Of a DNA stretch of 64,000 nucleotides, positions 54,210 to 61,968 are shown piece after piece. The notes under the pieces were generated by a model, which saw nothing but the letters and a program-made list of their open reading frames with translations, did no database searches and was not told the origin of the DNA. Positions within the stretch are counted from its first letter, which is position 1, and each line of letters opens with the position of its first letter. Where the stretch lies: NCBI GenBank assembly GCA_022072165.1, contig JAJVIF010000003.1, positions 310,001-374,000 on the forward strand, read 5' to 3'. A program made the position numbers and the translations under genes. The stretch comes from a bacterium. GTDB lineage: Bacteria > JAJVIF01.

Positions 54210-54850
54210 GGGGGGCCTCCGACGAGGGGAGATGGCGTACTGCTGCTGGCGGTGTCGCGCTCCTGCAGTCGCTGCTGCATGGACTCCAGGGCGCGGTAGG
54301 CCCGGCTGGTGACCGCCCTTTCCGAGAGTCCGGTCAGCTGGGCAATCGCCTGCCAGGGAAAGCCCTGCTCGAACCGGAGGCGCAGGATCTGCCAGGTGAG
54401 GGGGTCGAGACCCTCCCGGGCAAAGGCGACATCGGCGGCAGCGCTCAGGCGCTCGATGAGCTGCTCATGCTCCGGCACCGCGCTGAGGGCTTCCTGCCTC
54501 AGGTGCGCCCGCTGTTCCCGCTCCCGTCGACGGAACTCCGCCCGCATCCGCTCCCGGACGACATTGAGGGTCACGACCCCCAGCCACTCCTCCAGATGAC
54601 ACCGGTAGGCGAAATTCTGCAGACGAGCGGCAGAATTGGCGAGTAATCGGCGCTCCACTTCGGCGATGGCATCGTTCACATCGGCCTCCGAGAGCTGATA
54701 CCGCCGACTGAGGCCCTGGAGCAGGACTTCGAGCATCTGATGCAGCCGCTCGAACGCCGCCGGCTCTCCAAGGAGGAGGGCCTGGACCAGTCGACGATCA
54801 TCATCGGCCGGGGAGGCTGCGGCGGGTCGGGGTCGGGGAGCGGAGCCCAT
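54206..54850 (-). CDS. ECF-like sigma-70 family RNA polymerase sigma factor
   Basis: 214 residues. Region 2 is at about 25-110 (AAFERLHQMLEVLLQGLSRR and FAYRCHLEEWLGVVTLNVVRERMRAEFRRRERE), region 4 at about 150-200 (LTWQILRLRFEQGFPWQAIA then ALTGLSERAVTSRAYRAL), the helix-turn-helix. The gene starts 9 nt after a TACAAT box, the standard vegetative-type box here, so it is not evidently autoregulated. Divergent from the respiratory operon 243 bp away. Confidence 0.88.
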   Translation of the reverse strand: MGSAPRPRPAAASPADDDRRLVQALLLGEPAAFERLHQMLEVLLQGLSRRYQLSEADVNDAIAEVERRLLANSAARLQNFAYRCHLEEWLGVVTLNVVRERMRAEFRRREREQRAHLRQEALSAVPEHEQLIERLSAAADVAFAREGLDPLTWQILRLRFEQGFPWQAIAQLTGLSERAVTSRAYRALESMQQRLQERDTASSSTPSPLVGGPP

Positions 54851-54859
54851 TTGAATCTG

Positions 54860-54865
54860 ATTGTA
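54860..54865 (-). promoter_or_regulatory. -10 box TACAAT of a leaderless-type promoter
   Basis: TACAAT on the minus strand, 9 nt before ATG 54850. Confidence 0.55.
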
Positions 54866-54949
54866 GCGAGGGACGACGGAATCAGCTTGACCAGACTGCG
54901 CCGGGCGGGGTACCGTCCCCGCTGGTTCGCAACACTCGCATCAGAGCAG

Positions 54950-54967
54950 GACCCCGCAGGCGGGGTC
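54950..54967. repeat. Mini-hairpin GACCCCGC-AG-GCGGGGTC
   Basis: Perfect 8-bp inverted repeat in the sigma/ccoN spacer; another, GCGGGG/CCCCGC with a 6-nt loop, is at 54905-54922. Confidence 0.65.
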
Positions 54968-55021
54968 GCGCAGGTCACTGAGGCTCGCCCCAGCCGTTTG
55001 CGGTTGGGGGAGCGACAGTGC

Positions 55022-55027
55022 TACACT
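55022..55027 (+). promoter_or_regulatory. -10 box TACACT of the respiratory operon
   Basis: TACACT, 66 bp before ATG 55094, so this operon has a leader of about 60 nt. A CRP-type palindrome begins 6 bp further on. Confidence 0.55.
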
Positions 55028-55030
55028 GCG

Positions 55031-55050
55031 CTTGTGAAAACTTTCACAAG
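55031..55050. promoter_or_regulatory. Perfect CRP/FNR-family operator over the transcription start
   Basis: CTTGTGAAAACTTTCACAAG: nine-bp perfect arms with a 2-bp centre; it contains TGTGA-N6-TCACA (55033-55048), the consensus for CRP-type regulators. It starts 4 bp after the -10 box, so it overlaps the predicted start site, a position that fits repression better than activation. Confidence 0.75.
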
Positions 55051-55093
55051 CGGATGCGCCGACGTCAGTCAGCGCTAAGCGCAGGGGTCTGGT

Positions 55094-56476
55094 ATGCCGA
55101 AGGTCAAGCAGCTCTCGGTCGCGATGTACTTCTGGGGGGCCCTCATTTTCCTCCCACTGGGCGTGACCTACGGGCTGTTCAGCGCGACGCACTTCATCAT
55201 GCCCACCTGGGTGGAAGGGATTCCGCAGCTTTCCTTCGGGCGGATGCGGCCGGTCCATATTCACCTGGTGGCCTTCGGCTGGCTGAGCATGGCGTATGTG
55301 GGTGCCATGTACTACATGATCCCGAAGATGTGTAAGACGCCCCTCTGGTCGGAGACGCTGGGGCGCTGGACCGCAGTGGCGCACTTTGGCTGGGTCTGGG
55401 CGGCGGTGATCTGCCTGTCGAATGGGATTACCGAAGCCCGGGAATACGCCGAAGCTCCCTGGTTCCTCGACATTATTTTCCTCCTCTATCTGGTGGCGGT
55501 GGCGGTCAATCTGTTCATGACCATCGCCAACCGGACCCAGAAAAAGCTCTATGTCAGCATCTGGTACTTCACCGGGACGCTGATCTGGTTCCCCTGCGTG
55601 TACATCCTCGGGAACCGGGTGTTTATGCGCCTCGATGGCCTGAACGACGCCATCGCGAACTGGTTCTACGGGCACAACATTCTCGGGCTCTGGTTCACGA
55701 CGGTGGGTGTCGGGATCACCTACTACCTGATGCCGCTCCTGGTGCGCCGTCCGATTTACTCCCACAAGCTGAGCATGATCGGCTTCTGGGCCATCGCGCT
55801 CTTCTATGCGCCGACCGGGACCCACCACATCCTGCAGTCGCCGGTCCCCTACTGGCTGAAGTCCCTGGCGGTCGTGAGCTCCATCGGGCTGCTCGTGCCA
55901 GTGCTGACAGTCCTCTTCAACTTCTTCCTGACCCTCGACAAGAAGTGGCCGCAGGCCTATGCGAACTACACCCTCCGCTTTTTGATTTCGGGGTGTGTGT
56001 TCTACCTGATCACCTGCGTACAGGGTCCGTTCCAGGCGACCCGGTGGGTGAACTGGTACATCCACTTCACGCAGTGGGTGGTGGCGCACGCGCACCTGGC
56101 GCTGCTGGGGACTTTCACCAACATGTCGATCGCGGCGATCTACTACATCGTGCCGCGTATCACCGGCCGGCCCATTTTCAGCCGTCCGGCGATGGCCTGG
56201 CACTGGTGGCTCACGCAGTTCGGCTTCACGCAGTTCTTCGTGGCGCTGACCATCGCCGGTCTGGTGCAGGCGGCAGGGTGGCGCTACGGCTACCCGATCG
56301 TGCAGTGGGTCCAGGCGATGTATCCGGAGCAGGTGGTCCGCTGGCTCGGCGGCATCATGATCGTGGTGGGGCAGTACATCTTCGCCTGGAACATTTACCG
56401 GACCTTCTTCACGCCAGTGGAGGTCGAGGAAGATTCTGACGCGCCGGTCGCAACCCCTGCGACGCAGGCCGCGTAG
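55094..56476 (+). CDS. ccoN: cbb3-type cytochrome c oxidase catalytic subunit
   Basis: 460 residues, haem-copper oxidase subunit I of the cbb3 class with 12 membrane helices. Haem and Cu ligands are visible: RPVHIHLVAFGWLSMAY (low-spin haem), NWFYGHNILGLWFT (CuB His), GTHHILQSPVP (CuB pair), and WVVAHAHLALLG (haem b3 and low-spin haem). It reduces O2 to water at low oxygen. First gene of a co-directional run to the right edge, under the CRP-type operator. Confidence 0.95.
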   Translation: MPKVKQLSVAMYFWGALIFLPLGVTYGLFSATHFIMPTWVEGIPQLSFGRMRPVHIHLVAFGWLSMAYVGAMYYMIPKMCKTPLWSETLGRWTAVAHFGWVWAAVICLSNGITEAREYAEAPWFLDIIFLLYLVAVAVNLFMTIANRTQKKLYVSIWYFTGTLIWFPCVYILGNRVFMRLDGLNDAIANWFYGHNILGLWFTTVGVGITYYLMPLLVRRPIYSHKLSMIGFWAIALFYAPTGTHHILQSPVPYWLKSLAVVSSIGLLVPVLTVLFNFFLTLDKKWPQAYANYTLRFLISGCVFYLITCVQGPFQATRWVNWYIHFTQWVVAHAHLALLGTFTNMSIAAIYYIVPRITGRPIFSRPAMAWHWWLTQFGFTQFFVALTIAGLVQAAGWRYGYPIVQWVQAMYPEQVVRWLGGIMIVVGQYIFAWNIYRTFFTPVEVEEDSDAPVATPATQAA

Positions 56477-56491
56477 AGGAGGGCAACGCTC

Positions 56492-57673
56492 ATGCAGGTC
56501 CGGCAAAAAGACTACGCCTTCCTGGTGGCCTTCGTTTCCGCCACGTTCCTCAGCATCGTCTTTATGACGGTGATCCTGCCGAACATGGTGTTCCAGCCGC
56601 AGCCTTCGGACTATGTGGAAGCGCTGACGGTCCAGGAGCTCCGGGGGCGGGAGGTCTACAAGAAAGAAGGGTGCTGGTACTGCCATACGCAGTTTGTCCG
56701 GCCCCAGGACCGCAATGAAGGACCGGTGGCCCTCTCCGGGGACTTCGAGTTCAAGGAAGAGACGGTCCAGCTTGCCAAAGAGCACGGCTATCAGCTCGTG
56801 CATCTGCTCGGCACGGAGCGGACCGGTCCGGACCTGAGCCTTATCGGCGGCAAGATGCCCGATGCCTGGCACAAGGCGCATCACGCCAATCCGCAGGCCT
56901 TCAATCCCGGGTCGATCATGCCGAAGTACAACTACCTCTCCGAGCAGGAGATGGACGACCTGGTGGCGTATCTGCAGACCCTGGGTCGGAAGAAGAACGC
57001 CCTTTCCCGGCAGGCGCATGAGACATTCCGGGGGAACTTCAATGCGGCGTATCAGACAACTACCGAGGGGGGCGTCTCCCTGGGCTATCTGATCGAGCCG
57101 GAAGTTCCCTGGGAGTTCAAGCAGTTCTACGAGAAGAAGTACAAGAACCAGAACCCCATCAAGTACGAGAACCGGTACATCGCCGGGGCCCGGGGGATCT
57201 ACAACAACAAGTGCGCCCACTGTCATGGTGTCCAGGGGGACGGCAACGGTCCCCGGGCCCTGTCACTGACCGAACGTCCGGCAAACTTCCAGTCCAATGA
57301 CCCGAACATGGGTTACGACGAGTGGTCGGACATCAAGTGGTACTGGAAGATCGCTGAGGGGGCCGGCCCCGGCGCGGTGATGCCGCGCTGGAATGGAGTC
57401 CTGCATCCCGACCAGATCTGGTACCTGGTGATCTACTGCCGCTACCTGGCGGCGGACCGGACGCTGCCGCTGCCCCCCCGCGATGAGCCGTTGCGGGCAC
57501 CGGAGCTGGGTGGTCGGACCTTCCATTACGAAGGGGATGACCTGGTGGTGAGCTATCCCGAGCCTCCGCCCGGGATGCCCCAGTCTGATCCGGCCCTGGA
57601 CCCCGGGCTCACCCTGCAGGTCGATGAAGAGCTGGCGGAGACCGGGCAGCCGGTCGGTGCCGCAGGTAACTGA
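56492..57673 (+). CDS. ccoO: Two-haem CcoO-like subunit (CcoO with an added cytochrome c domain)
   Basis: 393 residues. An N-terminal anchor (YAFLVAFVSATFLSIVFM) leads to the CcoO domain with CWYCHTQFVRPQDR (haem c) and RTGPDLSLIGGK then SIMPKYNYL (Met ligand). A second cytochrome c domain from about residue 210 has NNKCAHCHGVQGDG and GAVMPRWNG. Normal CcoO is about 200-240 residues with one haem; the extra domain takes the place of CcoP, which is missing here. C-terminal tail is Pro/acidic-rich. GGAGG before the ATG. Confidence 0.92.
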   Translation: MQVRQKDYAFLVAFVSATFLSIVFMTVILPNMVFQPQPSDYVEALTVQELRGREVYKKEGCWYCHTQFVRPQDRNEGPVALSGDFEFKEETVQLAKEHGYQLVHLLGTERTGPDLSLIGGKMPDAWHKAHHANPQAFNPGSIMPKYNYLSEQEMDDLVAYLQTLGRKKNALSRQAHETFRGNFNAAYQTTTEGGVSLGYLIEPEVPWEFKQFYEKKYKNQNPIKYENRYIAGARGIYNNKCAHCHGVQGDGNGPRALSLTERPANFQSNDPNMGYDEWSDIKWYWKIAEGAGPGAVMPRWNGVLHPDQIWYLVIYCRYLAADRTLPLPPRDEPLRAPELGGRTFHYEGDDLVVSYPEPPPGMPQSDPALDPGLTLQVDEELAETGQPVGAAGN

Positions 57674-57716
57674 CCGCATCATCAACGTCTGAGCTCCGAC
57701 GAGGAGGACACCAGTC

Positions 57717-57893
57717 ATGCTGACCCACAATCTCTACAGCGCGCACTACCTGGTGATCTTTCTGTCACTGGCTTTCGGAGCCATCGCCATCGGAGCCGCC
57801 CTCTGGAGCATCCGGCATGGCCACTTCCAGTACATGGAAGGGGTTAAGTACTCCATCTTTGATCCGGATGACGACGAGTCGCTGACCGACTAG
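57717..57893 (+). CDS. ccoS: CcoS-like small membrane protein (first)
   Basis: 58 residues: one membrane helix (LVIFLSLAFGAIAIGAALWS), then HGHFQYMEGVKYSIFDPDDDE. This matches the CcoS plan (helix, 'sGqfddle.p..rIL.DD'). CcoS is needed for cofactor insertion into CcoN. GAGGAGGA lies 9 nt before the ATG. Confidence 0.75.
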   Translation: MLTHNLYSAHYLVIFLSLAFGAIAIGAALWSIRHGHFQYMEGVKYSIFDPDDDESLTD

Positions 57894-57923
57894 GCCACAG
57901 GGCCGCAACGAAGGGAGGGGACC

Positions 57924-58115
57924 ATGGGCTGTCCCAACTGTGCAGCAAAACTGGCAGAGCTGGGACCGGGCTGGTGGGCCGCTTTTTTCATCGTGGGGCT
58001 GTTCGGGATGCTGGCGGGCTTCATGCTCCTGGCGAACCGGAATGGCCTCGGAGGCCGGGACGAGGATCATCTGGAAGTGAAGTACGCCATTCTCGACTGC
58101 GAGGATGACGACTAG
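57924..58115 (+). CDS. CcoS-like small membrane protein (second), with N-terminal CPNC
   Basis: 63 residues. One membrane helix (AAFFIVGLFGMLAGFMLLA) and a tail VKYAILDCEDDD almost the same as VKYSIFDPDDDE in the previous gene, so the two are paralogues. The N-terminus has CPNC, a possible metal or thiol site absent from the first copy. GAAGGGAGGGG upstream. Confidence 0.7.
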   Translation: MGCPNCAAKLAELGPGWWAAFFIVGLFGMLAGFMLLANRNGLGGRDEDHLEVKYAILDCEDDD

Positions 58116-58153
58116 CCCCGGAGCGGGGAGCGCAGGATGGCAAAGGAGCAGTC

Positions 58154-58333
58154 ATGTCGGAAGAAGGCACATCCGTAGAGGCCACCAAGGCGGTGGAGTA
58201 CGGTGAGTACGAAGTCGACGCGGATGTCGGGAATGTCCCGGCGCTGCTGATCTGGATCTTTGTCGGCGTCCTGCTGTGGGGAATCTTCTCGTGGGTTCCG
58301 TTCTTCGGCGGGGTGGAAGGCAGTCAGTGGTAG
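58154..58333 (+). CDS. Small single-pass oxidase accessory protein
   Basis: 59 residues: acidic N-terminus (EEGTSVEATKAVEYGEYEVD), then one helix (VPALLIWIFVGVLLWGIF) and a short tail. Resembles CcoQ or the N-terminal anchor of CcoP in size and position, without any haem motif. AAAGGAG upstream. Function inferred from place in the operon. Confidence 0.65.
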   Translation: MSEEGTSVEATKAVEYGEYEVDADVGNVPALLIWIFVGVLLWGIFSWVPFFGGVEGSQW

Positions 58334-58364
58334 GTCGCCAGGCGGCCGGAGAGAAGGGGAAGGC

Positions 58365-59345
58365 ATGAGCGCAAGTCGTCATGGGCAACTGACAGGGGTG
58401 CGGGTCCTGAGCGGGCTCGGGCTGTCGCTGACCCTGCTGCTGGGGGCTGCCTGTGGGGCAGCACCAACCGGAGGACGGGCGGTGAATGCGACGCTGGTGA
58501 CCGGCACTGAGCTCGCCCATCATTCGCCGGAGCGGCCGAGTCGGTACCTCGGCAAGTTCATCTATCAGCAGAACTGCTCGGGCTGCCATGGTCAGGTGGG
58601 GCCCATGCCCCCGTATAACCTCGATGTGCCGGGCAAGCGGCTCAGCACCGAGCGGATTGAGATGCTCGATGCGCAAAAAGCTGCCCGCATGGAGATCCGC
58701 AAGTCGGAACCGGACCCCTTCTATCCGCCGGTCCAGGGCCCCTATGAAGACATGTACGACTTCCGCTGGTTTGCCAATGGCGGCGAGTTCAGCCGCTACG
58801 CGAACGGCGCCAAGTCCCCCCTGTCGGACTATACCTACCACCAGATTTTCGAGATGCTCTCCCATGGCGAGCATGGTGATGCGAATCAGAAGTACAACTA
58901 CAAGGACCGGCTCTCCGACCGTGAACGGTGGGCAGTGGTCTACTACATCGCCAACATGGGGCTCGATAACGGCCAGGCGGACTGGCAGGAAGCCTGGGAT
59001 CAGCAGGTCGCTCTGCGGAAGACGATCTATGGCACCCATTGCTCCATCTGTCACGGGGCCGTGGGTCGTGGGGATGGTCCCGAAGGGCACAAACTGGTGC
59101 CCAAGCCGATGAACTTCACTTACCTCGACTGGTCCGCCGGTGTGAAGGCGGGCTACCCGGTGACCGACGAATATCTGTACGAAATCATCGCGAACGGCAA
59201 GATTCATCCGGGTTCCATCGAGGGGACGCCGGGGAATCCGGAGCCCCGGTGGACCGGGATGCCGTTCTGGAAAGACACCCTGCGCGAAGAAGACATGTGG
59301 GGTCTCGTGGAATTCATCCGCAGCCTGAGCTACGTGCAGGACTAA
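58365..59345 (+). CDS. Dihaem cytochrome c lipoprotein
   Basis: 326 residues. Lipobox LLGAAC puts the acylated Cys at residue 30. Haem sites are NCSGCHG (Cys71, Cys74, His75) and HCSICHG near residue 228, each followed by a C-terminal Met-type segment (GMPFWKDTLREEDMW for the second). It is a candidate membrane-tethered electron carrier between the Rieske/cytochrome b module downstream and the oxidase upstream. Family as in CcoP-like or photosynthetic-type two-domain cytochromes. Confidence 0.9.
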   Translation: MSASRHGQLTGVRVLSGLGLSLTLLLGAACGAAPTGGRAVNATLVTGTELAHHSPERPSRYLGKFIYQQNCSGCHGQVGPMPPYNLDVPGKRLSTERIEMLDAQKAARMEIRKSEPDPFYPPVQGPYEDMYDFRWFANGGEFSRYANGAKSPLSDYTYHQIFEMLSHGEHGDANQKYNYKDRLSDRERWAVVYYIANMGLDNGQADWQEAWDQQVALRKTIYGTHCSICHGAVGRGDGPEGHKLVPKPMNFTYLDWSAGVKAGYPVTDEYLYEIIANGKIHPGSIEGTPGNPEPRWTGMPFWKDTLREEDMWGLVEFIRSLSYVQD

Positions 59346-59360
59346 GGGGAGACGCGCGTC

Positions 59361-60023
59361 ATGGAGAAAAGTCTGAGCCGACGCAACTTCATGGCCGCCT
59401 GGCTGGGGGCGCTGCCGGGCTTCGGCCTGCTGGCGTACCTCATCCCGGTCTGGTGGCGCTTTTTGTTCCCCACCATGGAGCCATACGGCTTCTTCTCCGA
59501 ACAGGTGCTGGGGACCGAAAAGGAACAGTACGTTGAGAACGTCTCGAACATGAAGAATCCCTGGGACTTCCGGCCCTTCGAGTTTGTCCGGCAGGCCCGC
59601 CTCTTCACTTCCGACGGGATCTACAACACCCGGGTGCCCGGGTTCCTGGTGGCGATTCCGAAAGACCCTTCCAATCCGAAGGCAGGCGAAGTGGAATACC
59701 GGGCGTTCTCCCGTATCTGTGTCCACCTTGGCTGCGTGTTTGACTACGTGGTGGGCCGGGATGCCATCAAGACCGGCTTCAATTACGCCGTGCCGCTGAA
59801 CGAGGTCCACTTCGGGTGCCCGTGTCACCTCTCGGTGTATGACCTGTCGCAGCTGATCCCGATTCCAGGCGTGTCCATCAGTCCGGAAGACAAAGACTGG
59901 ATGCTGGGACCCAAAGTGGTCTCGGGCCCTGCGCCGCGTCCGGCCCGCCCCTTCAAGGTGAGGGTGGATGAGCAGAGTGGGGACATCTTTATCGTGCAAC
60001 TCGAAGGCGGAGGCCTGAGCTAA
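59361..60023 (+). CDS. Rieske [2Fe-2S] protein
   Basis: 220 residues. SLSRRNFMAAWLGAL at the N-terminus is a twin-arginine-type anchor. The Rieske ligands are CVHLGC and CPCHLS; the disulfide Cys of the classic motif (C-T-H-L-G-C ... C-P-C-H-G-S) are also present, with Ser after the second His instead of Gly-Ser. The insertion between the two boxes is long (about 35 residues). It passes electrons from quinol to cytochrome c. Its stop overlaps the cytochrome b start (TAATGG). Confidence 0.92.
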   Translation: MEKSLSRRNFMAAWLGALPGFGLLAYLIPVWWRFLFPTMEPYGFFSEQVLGTEKEQYVENVSNMKNPWDFRPFEFVRQARLFTSDGIYNTRVPGFLVAIPKDPSNPKAGEVEYRAFSRICVHLGCVFDYVVGRDAIKTGFNYAVPLNEVHFGCPCHLSVYDLSQLIPIPGVSISPEDKDWMLGPKVVSGPAPRPARPFKVRVDEQSGDIFIVQLEGGGLS

Positions 60024-61249
60024 TGGCGACCAACGCCGCGCTCATCAAAGGCGCACCGGACATCCTGCAGCAGGCCCAGGCCTGGTTGTCGGAGCGGCTG
60101 GCCGTAATGGATCTCTTCGATGAGACCTTTACGGACCGGGCGAAAACGAACCCCTGGTATGCCATCGGCGGGATGTTCTATCTCTCCTGGGTGATCGTGC
60201 TGGTCACCGGCTTCTGGCTCTGGATGTGGTACACGCCGACCATCGAGCAGGGATATGCCAGCATCGAGCGGATCCAGCATGAGATCCCCTACGGCTGGCT
60301 GTTCCGGGCGGTCCACAAGTACGCCGGGGACGCCATGATCATCCTGGCGACCATGCGGGCCTATCGCTTTGTCTTCACAGGGGACTACAAGAAGCCCTAC
60401 GAGATCGTCTACTTCATTTCGATCTTCGCCATCATTCTCTGTATGTACTCGGGGCTCACCGGGTATCTGCTGATCTGGAATCAGCGGGCCTTCTGGGCCA
60501 CGAAGGTGATGGTGACGTTCCCGACCTACATCGACTACACCCCTGGGCTGGGCTTCCAGTACTTCGGCCGCAACACCGCGTTCTGGTGGCTGGGGGGCGG
60601 GTCCATTGGTCAGGGGACGATGACGAACTTCCTGACGGCGCACTATGCGCTGTCAATCATTGCGTTCCTGCTGATCGAGCAGTACTTCTGGAAGACCAAG
60701 CACCGCCGGATCAATCTCTCCGTGCCGCAGATGATCACGACCTTCGCGATCATCGTGGGCGTCGTCTTCATGCGCCCGTCAGAAATGGGCACGTTCGCCA
60801 ATCCGACCGTGACCCCGAACCCGATTCTGTCGGACTGGTACTTCCTGGCGCTCTACCAGCTGATGAAATATCAGCATCCGGTGACGGCGACCTGGGTGAC
60901 GGTGGCGATTCCGGCGGTGGCGATTCTCTGTGCCTTCCTGGATGTCCGGCCGGAGCGTTCCCTCTGGCAACGTCCGGGGATGGCAGTCTGCTCGATCGCC
61001 GCGCTGCTGCAGTTCATCGCACTGAGCGTCCTGATCATTCTCAACATCGCGGACATTCAGCGGGACCCCCCGTTCTGGTATCTGAGCCTGATGCTGCCGG
61101 GGGTCCTGGCCGGCTGGCTCGAGTGGCAGCACTTTAAGAAGACGAAAGTTCCGAAGGGTCTCTGGGCGCTGCCGGTCTTCGCCAATCAGGTGATGAAGCG
61201 TCCGGAAGCCCCACCACAGACCCGTCCGCAGGCCACTCCGGCGGAGTAG
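60023..61249 (+). CDS. Cytochrome b lacking the haem bH ligands
   Basis: 408 residues, about 8-9 membrane helices, cytochrome b/b6 plus subunit-IV-like half. The helix B/D ligand His are His98 and His207 (haem bL pair). The second pair, expected 14 residues on, is Arg112 (ATMRAYRF) and Tyr221 (IEQYFW), so haem bH is not obviously bound. The Qo motif is LSDWYFLALYQLMKY at 269-283 (SDWY in place of PEWY). The protein overlaps the Rieske gene and is followed by two small membrane genes and a second cytochrome b. Confidence 0.85.
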   Translation: MATNAALIKGAPDILQQAQAWLSERLAVMDLFDETFTDRAKTNPWYAIGGMFYLSWVIVLVTGFWLWMWYTPTIEQGYASIERIQHEIPYGWLFRAVHKYAGDAMIILATMRAYRFVFTGDYKKPYEIVYFISIFAIILCMYSGLTGYLLIWNQRAFWATKVMVTFPTYIDYTPGLGFQYFGRNTAFWWLGGGSIGQGTMTNFLTAHYALSIIAFLLIEQYFWKTKHRRINLSVPQMITTFAIIVGVVFMRPSEMGTFANPTVTPNPILSDWYFLALYQLMKYQHPVTATWVTVAIPAVAILCAFLDVRPERSLWQRPGMAVCSIAALLQFIALSVLIILNIADIQRDPPFWYLSLMLPGVLAGWLEWQHFKKTKVPKGLWALPVFANQVMKRPEAPPQTRPQATPAE

Positions 61250-61300
61250 TCTGGCTGGTCTGATGCCGGAGCGAATCCGGCAGAGAGGAGCCCCGGCACC

Positions 61301-61585
61301 ATGTTCTGGTGGATGCTGGTGGCGATCGCGGCAGGGGCGCTGATGCTGCTGCTGCAGTGTGTGGGAGTCCTGACCGGCACACGGGAAGGGACTCCTGGGC
61401 CGGAGCATGTGCTGGGCCTCATCCTGAGCGTCGCTGGTCTGGCTACGACGATGCCTGTGATCGTCTTTCTGGACTACAAGTCGCAAAAAAAGAAGGGGAA
61501 AGTGGTCCGCCAGATTCCCCTGTTCGAAAAGGCGCTCACCATCGCTGATCAGCAGCGTCGGGAGCCGGAAGCGAAGGAGCCGTAA
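61301..61585 (+). CDS. Small two-helix membrane protein of the respiratory operon
   Basis: 94 residues with two membrane helices (MLVAIAAGALMLLLQCVGVL and HVLGLILSVAGLATTMPVIV) and a basic, then acidic C-terminal tail (KSQKKKGK). No cofactor motif. GAGAGGAG upstream; last base of its stop overlaps the next ATG. Likely an accessory subunit of the complex, by position. Confidence 0.65.
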   Translation: MFWWMLVAIAAGALMLLLQCVGVLTGTREGTPGPEHVLGLILSVAGLATTMPVIVFLDYKSQKKKGKVVRQIPLFEKALTIADQQRREPEAKEP

Positions 61586-61941
61586 TGGCCGGGCACGAAC
61601 CGCCGAAGCTGAATACCGGAACCGCACTGAACCTCGTGGTGTCAGCGTGGTCGCTCACCTGGGCTGGCCTGGGTGGAGTCGTGGTGCTGCTGATCCTCTG
61701 GCTGGAGACGTTTTACGTCACCTTCGACAAGGAAGCCCAGCAGTACCTGCATAGCGTGACGCTCCCCTTCGCTGTGCCCGGATTTGGCCGGGCGGTGCTG
61801 TCGACAGTGGAGTTCCAGCAGGTGACGCTGATCCTGTTCGGGTTCGCGCTGATCTGCACCGGTCTGGCGATCATGCCGCTGTACCAGAAGGATGAGCCGG
61901 CGGCCGCGCTGGCTCCTGAGAGTGACGCCAGCGGCGCATAG
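61585..61941 (+). CDS. Small two-helix membrane protein of the respiratory operon
   Basis: 118 residues with helices LGGVVVLLILWLETFYV and VTLILFGFALICTGLAIM. No cofactor motif or known family. Start overlaps the previous stop (TAATGG), which suggests coupled synthesis. Likely an accessory subunit. Confidence 0.65.
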   Translation: MAGHEPPKLNTGTALNLVVSAWSLTWAGLGGVVVLLILWLETFYVTFDKEAQQYLHSVTLPFAVPGFGRAVLSTVEFQQVTLILFGFALICTGLAIMPLYQKDEPAAALAPESDASGA

Positions 61942-61968
61942 CGTTGCTGCCCAGAGAGAGGACTGACG

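Noticed and set aside
54941-57226. Long antisense open frame across ccoN and ccoO (761 codons)
   Set aside because: It mirrors strong ccoN/ccoO coding, has His/Pro/Arg-rich low-complexity text and no domain; an effect of high GC content.
58152-59999. Long antisense open frame across the dihaem cytochrome and Rieske genes (615 codons)
   Set aside because: Shadow of clear haem c and Rieske coding; no recognisable protein.
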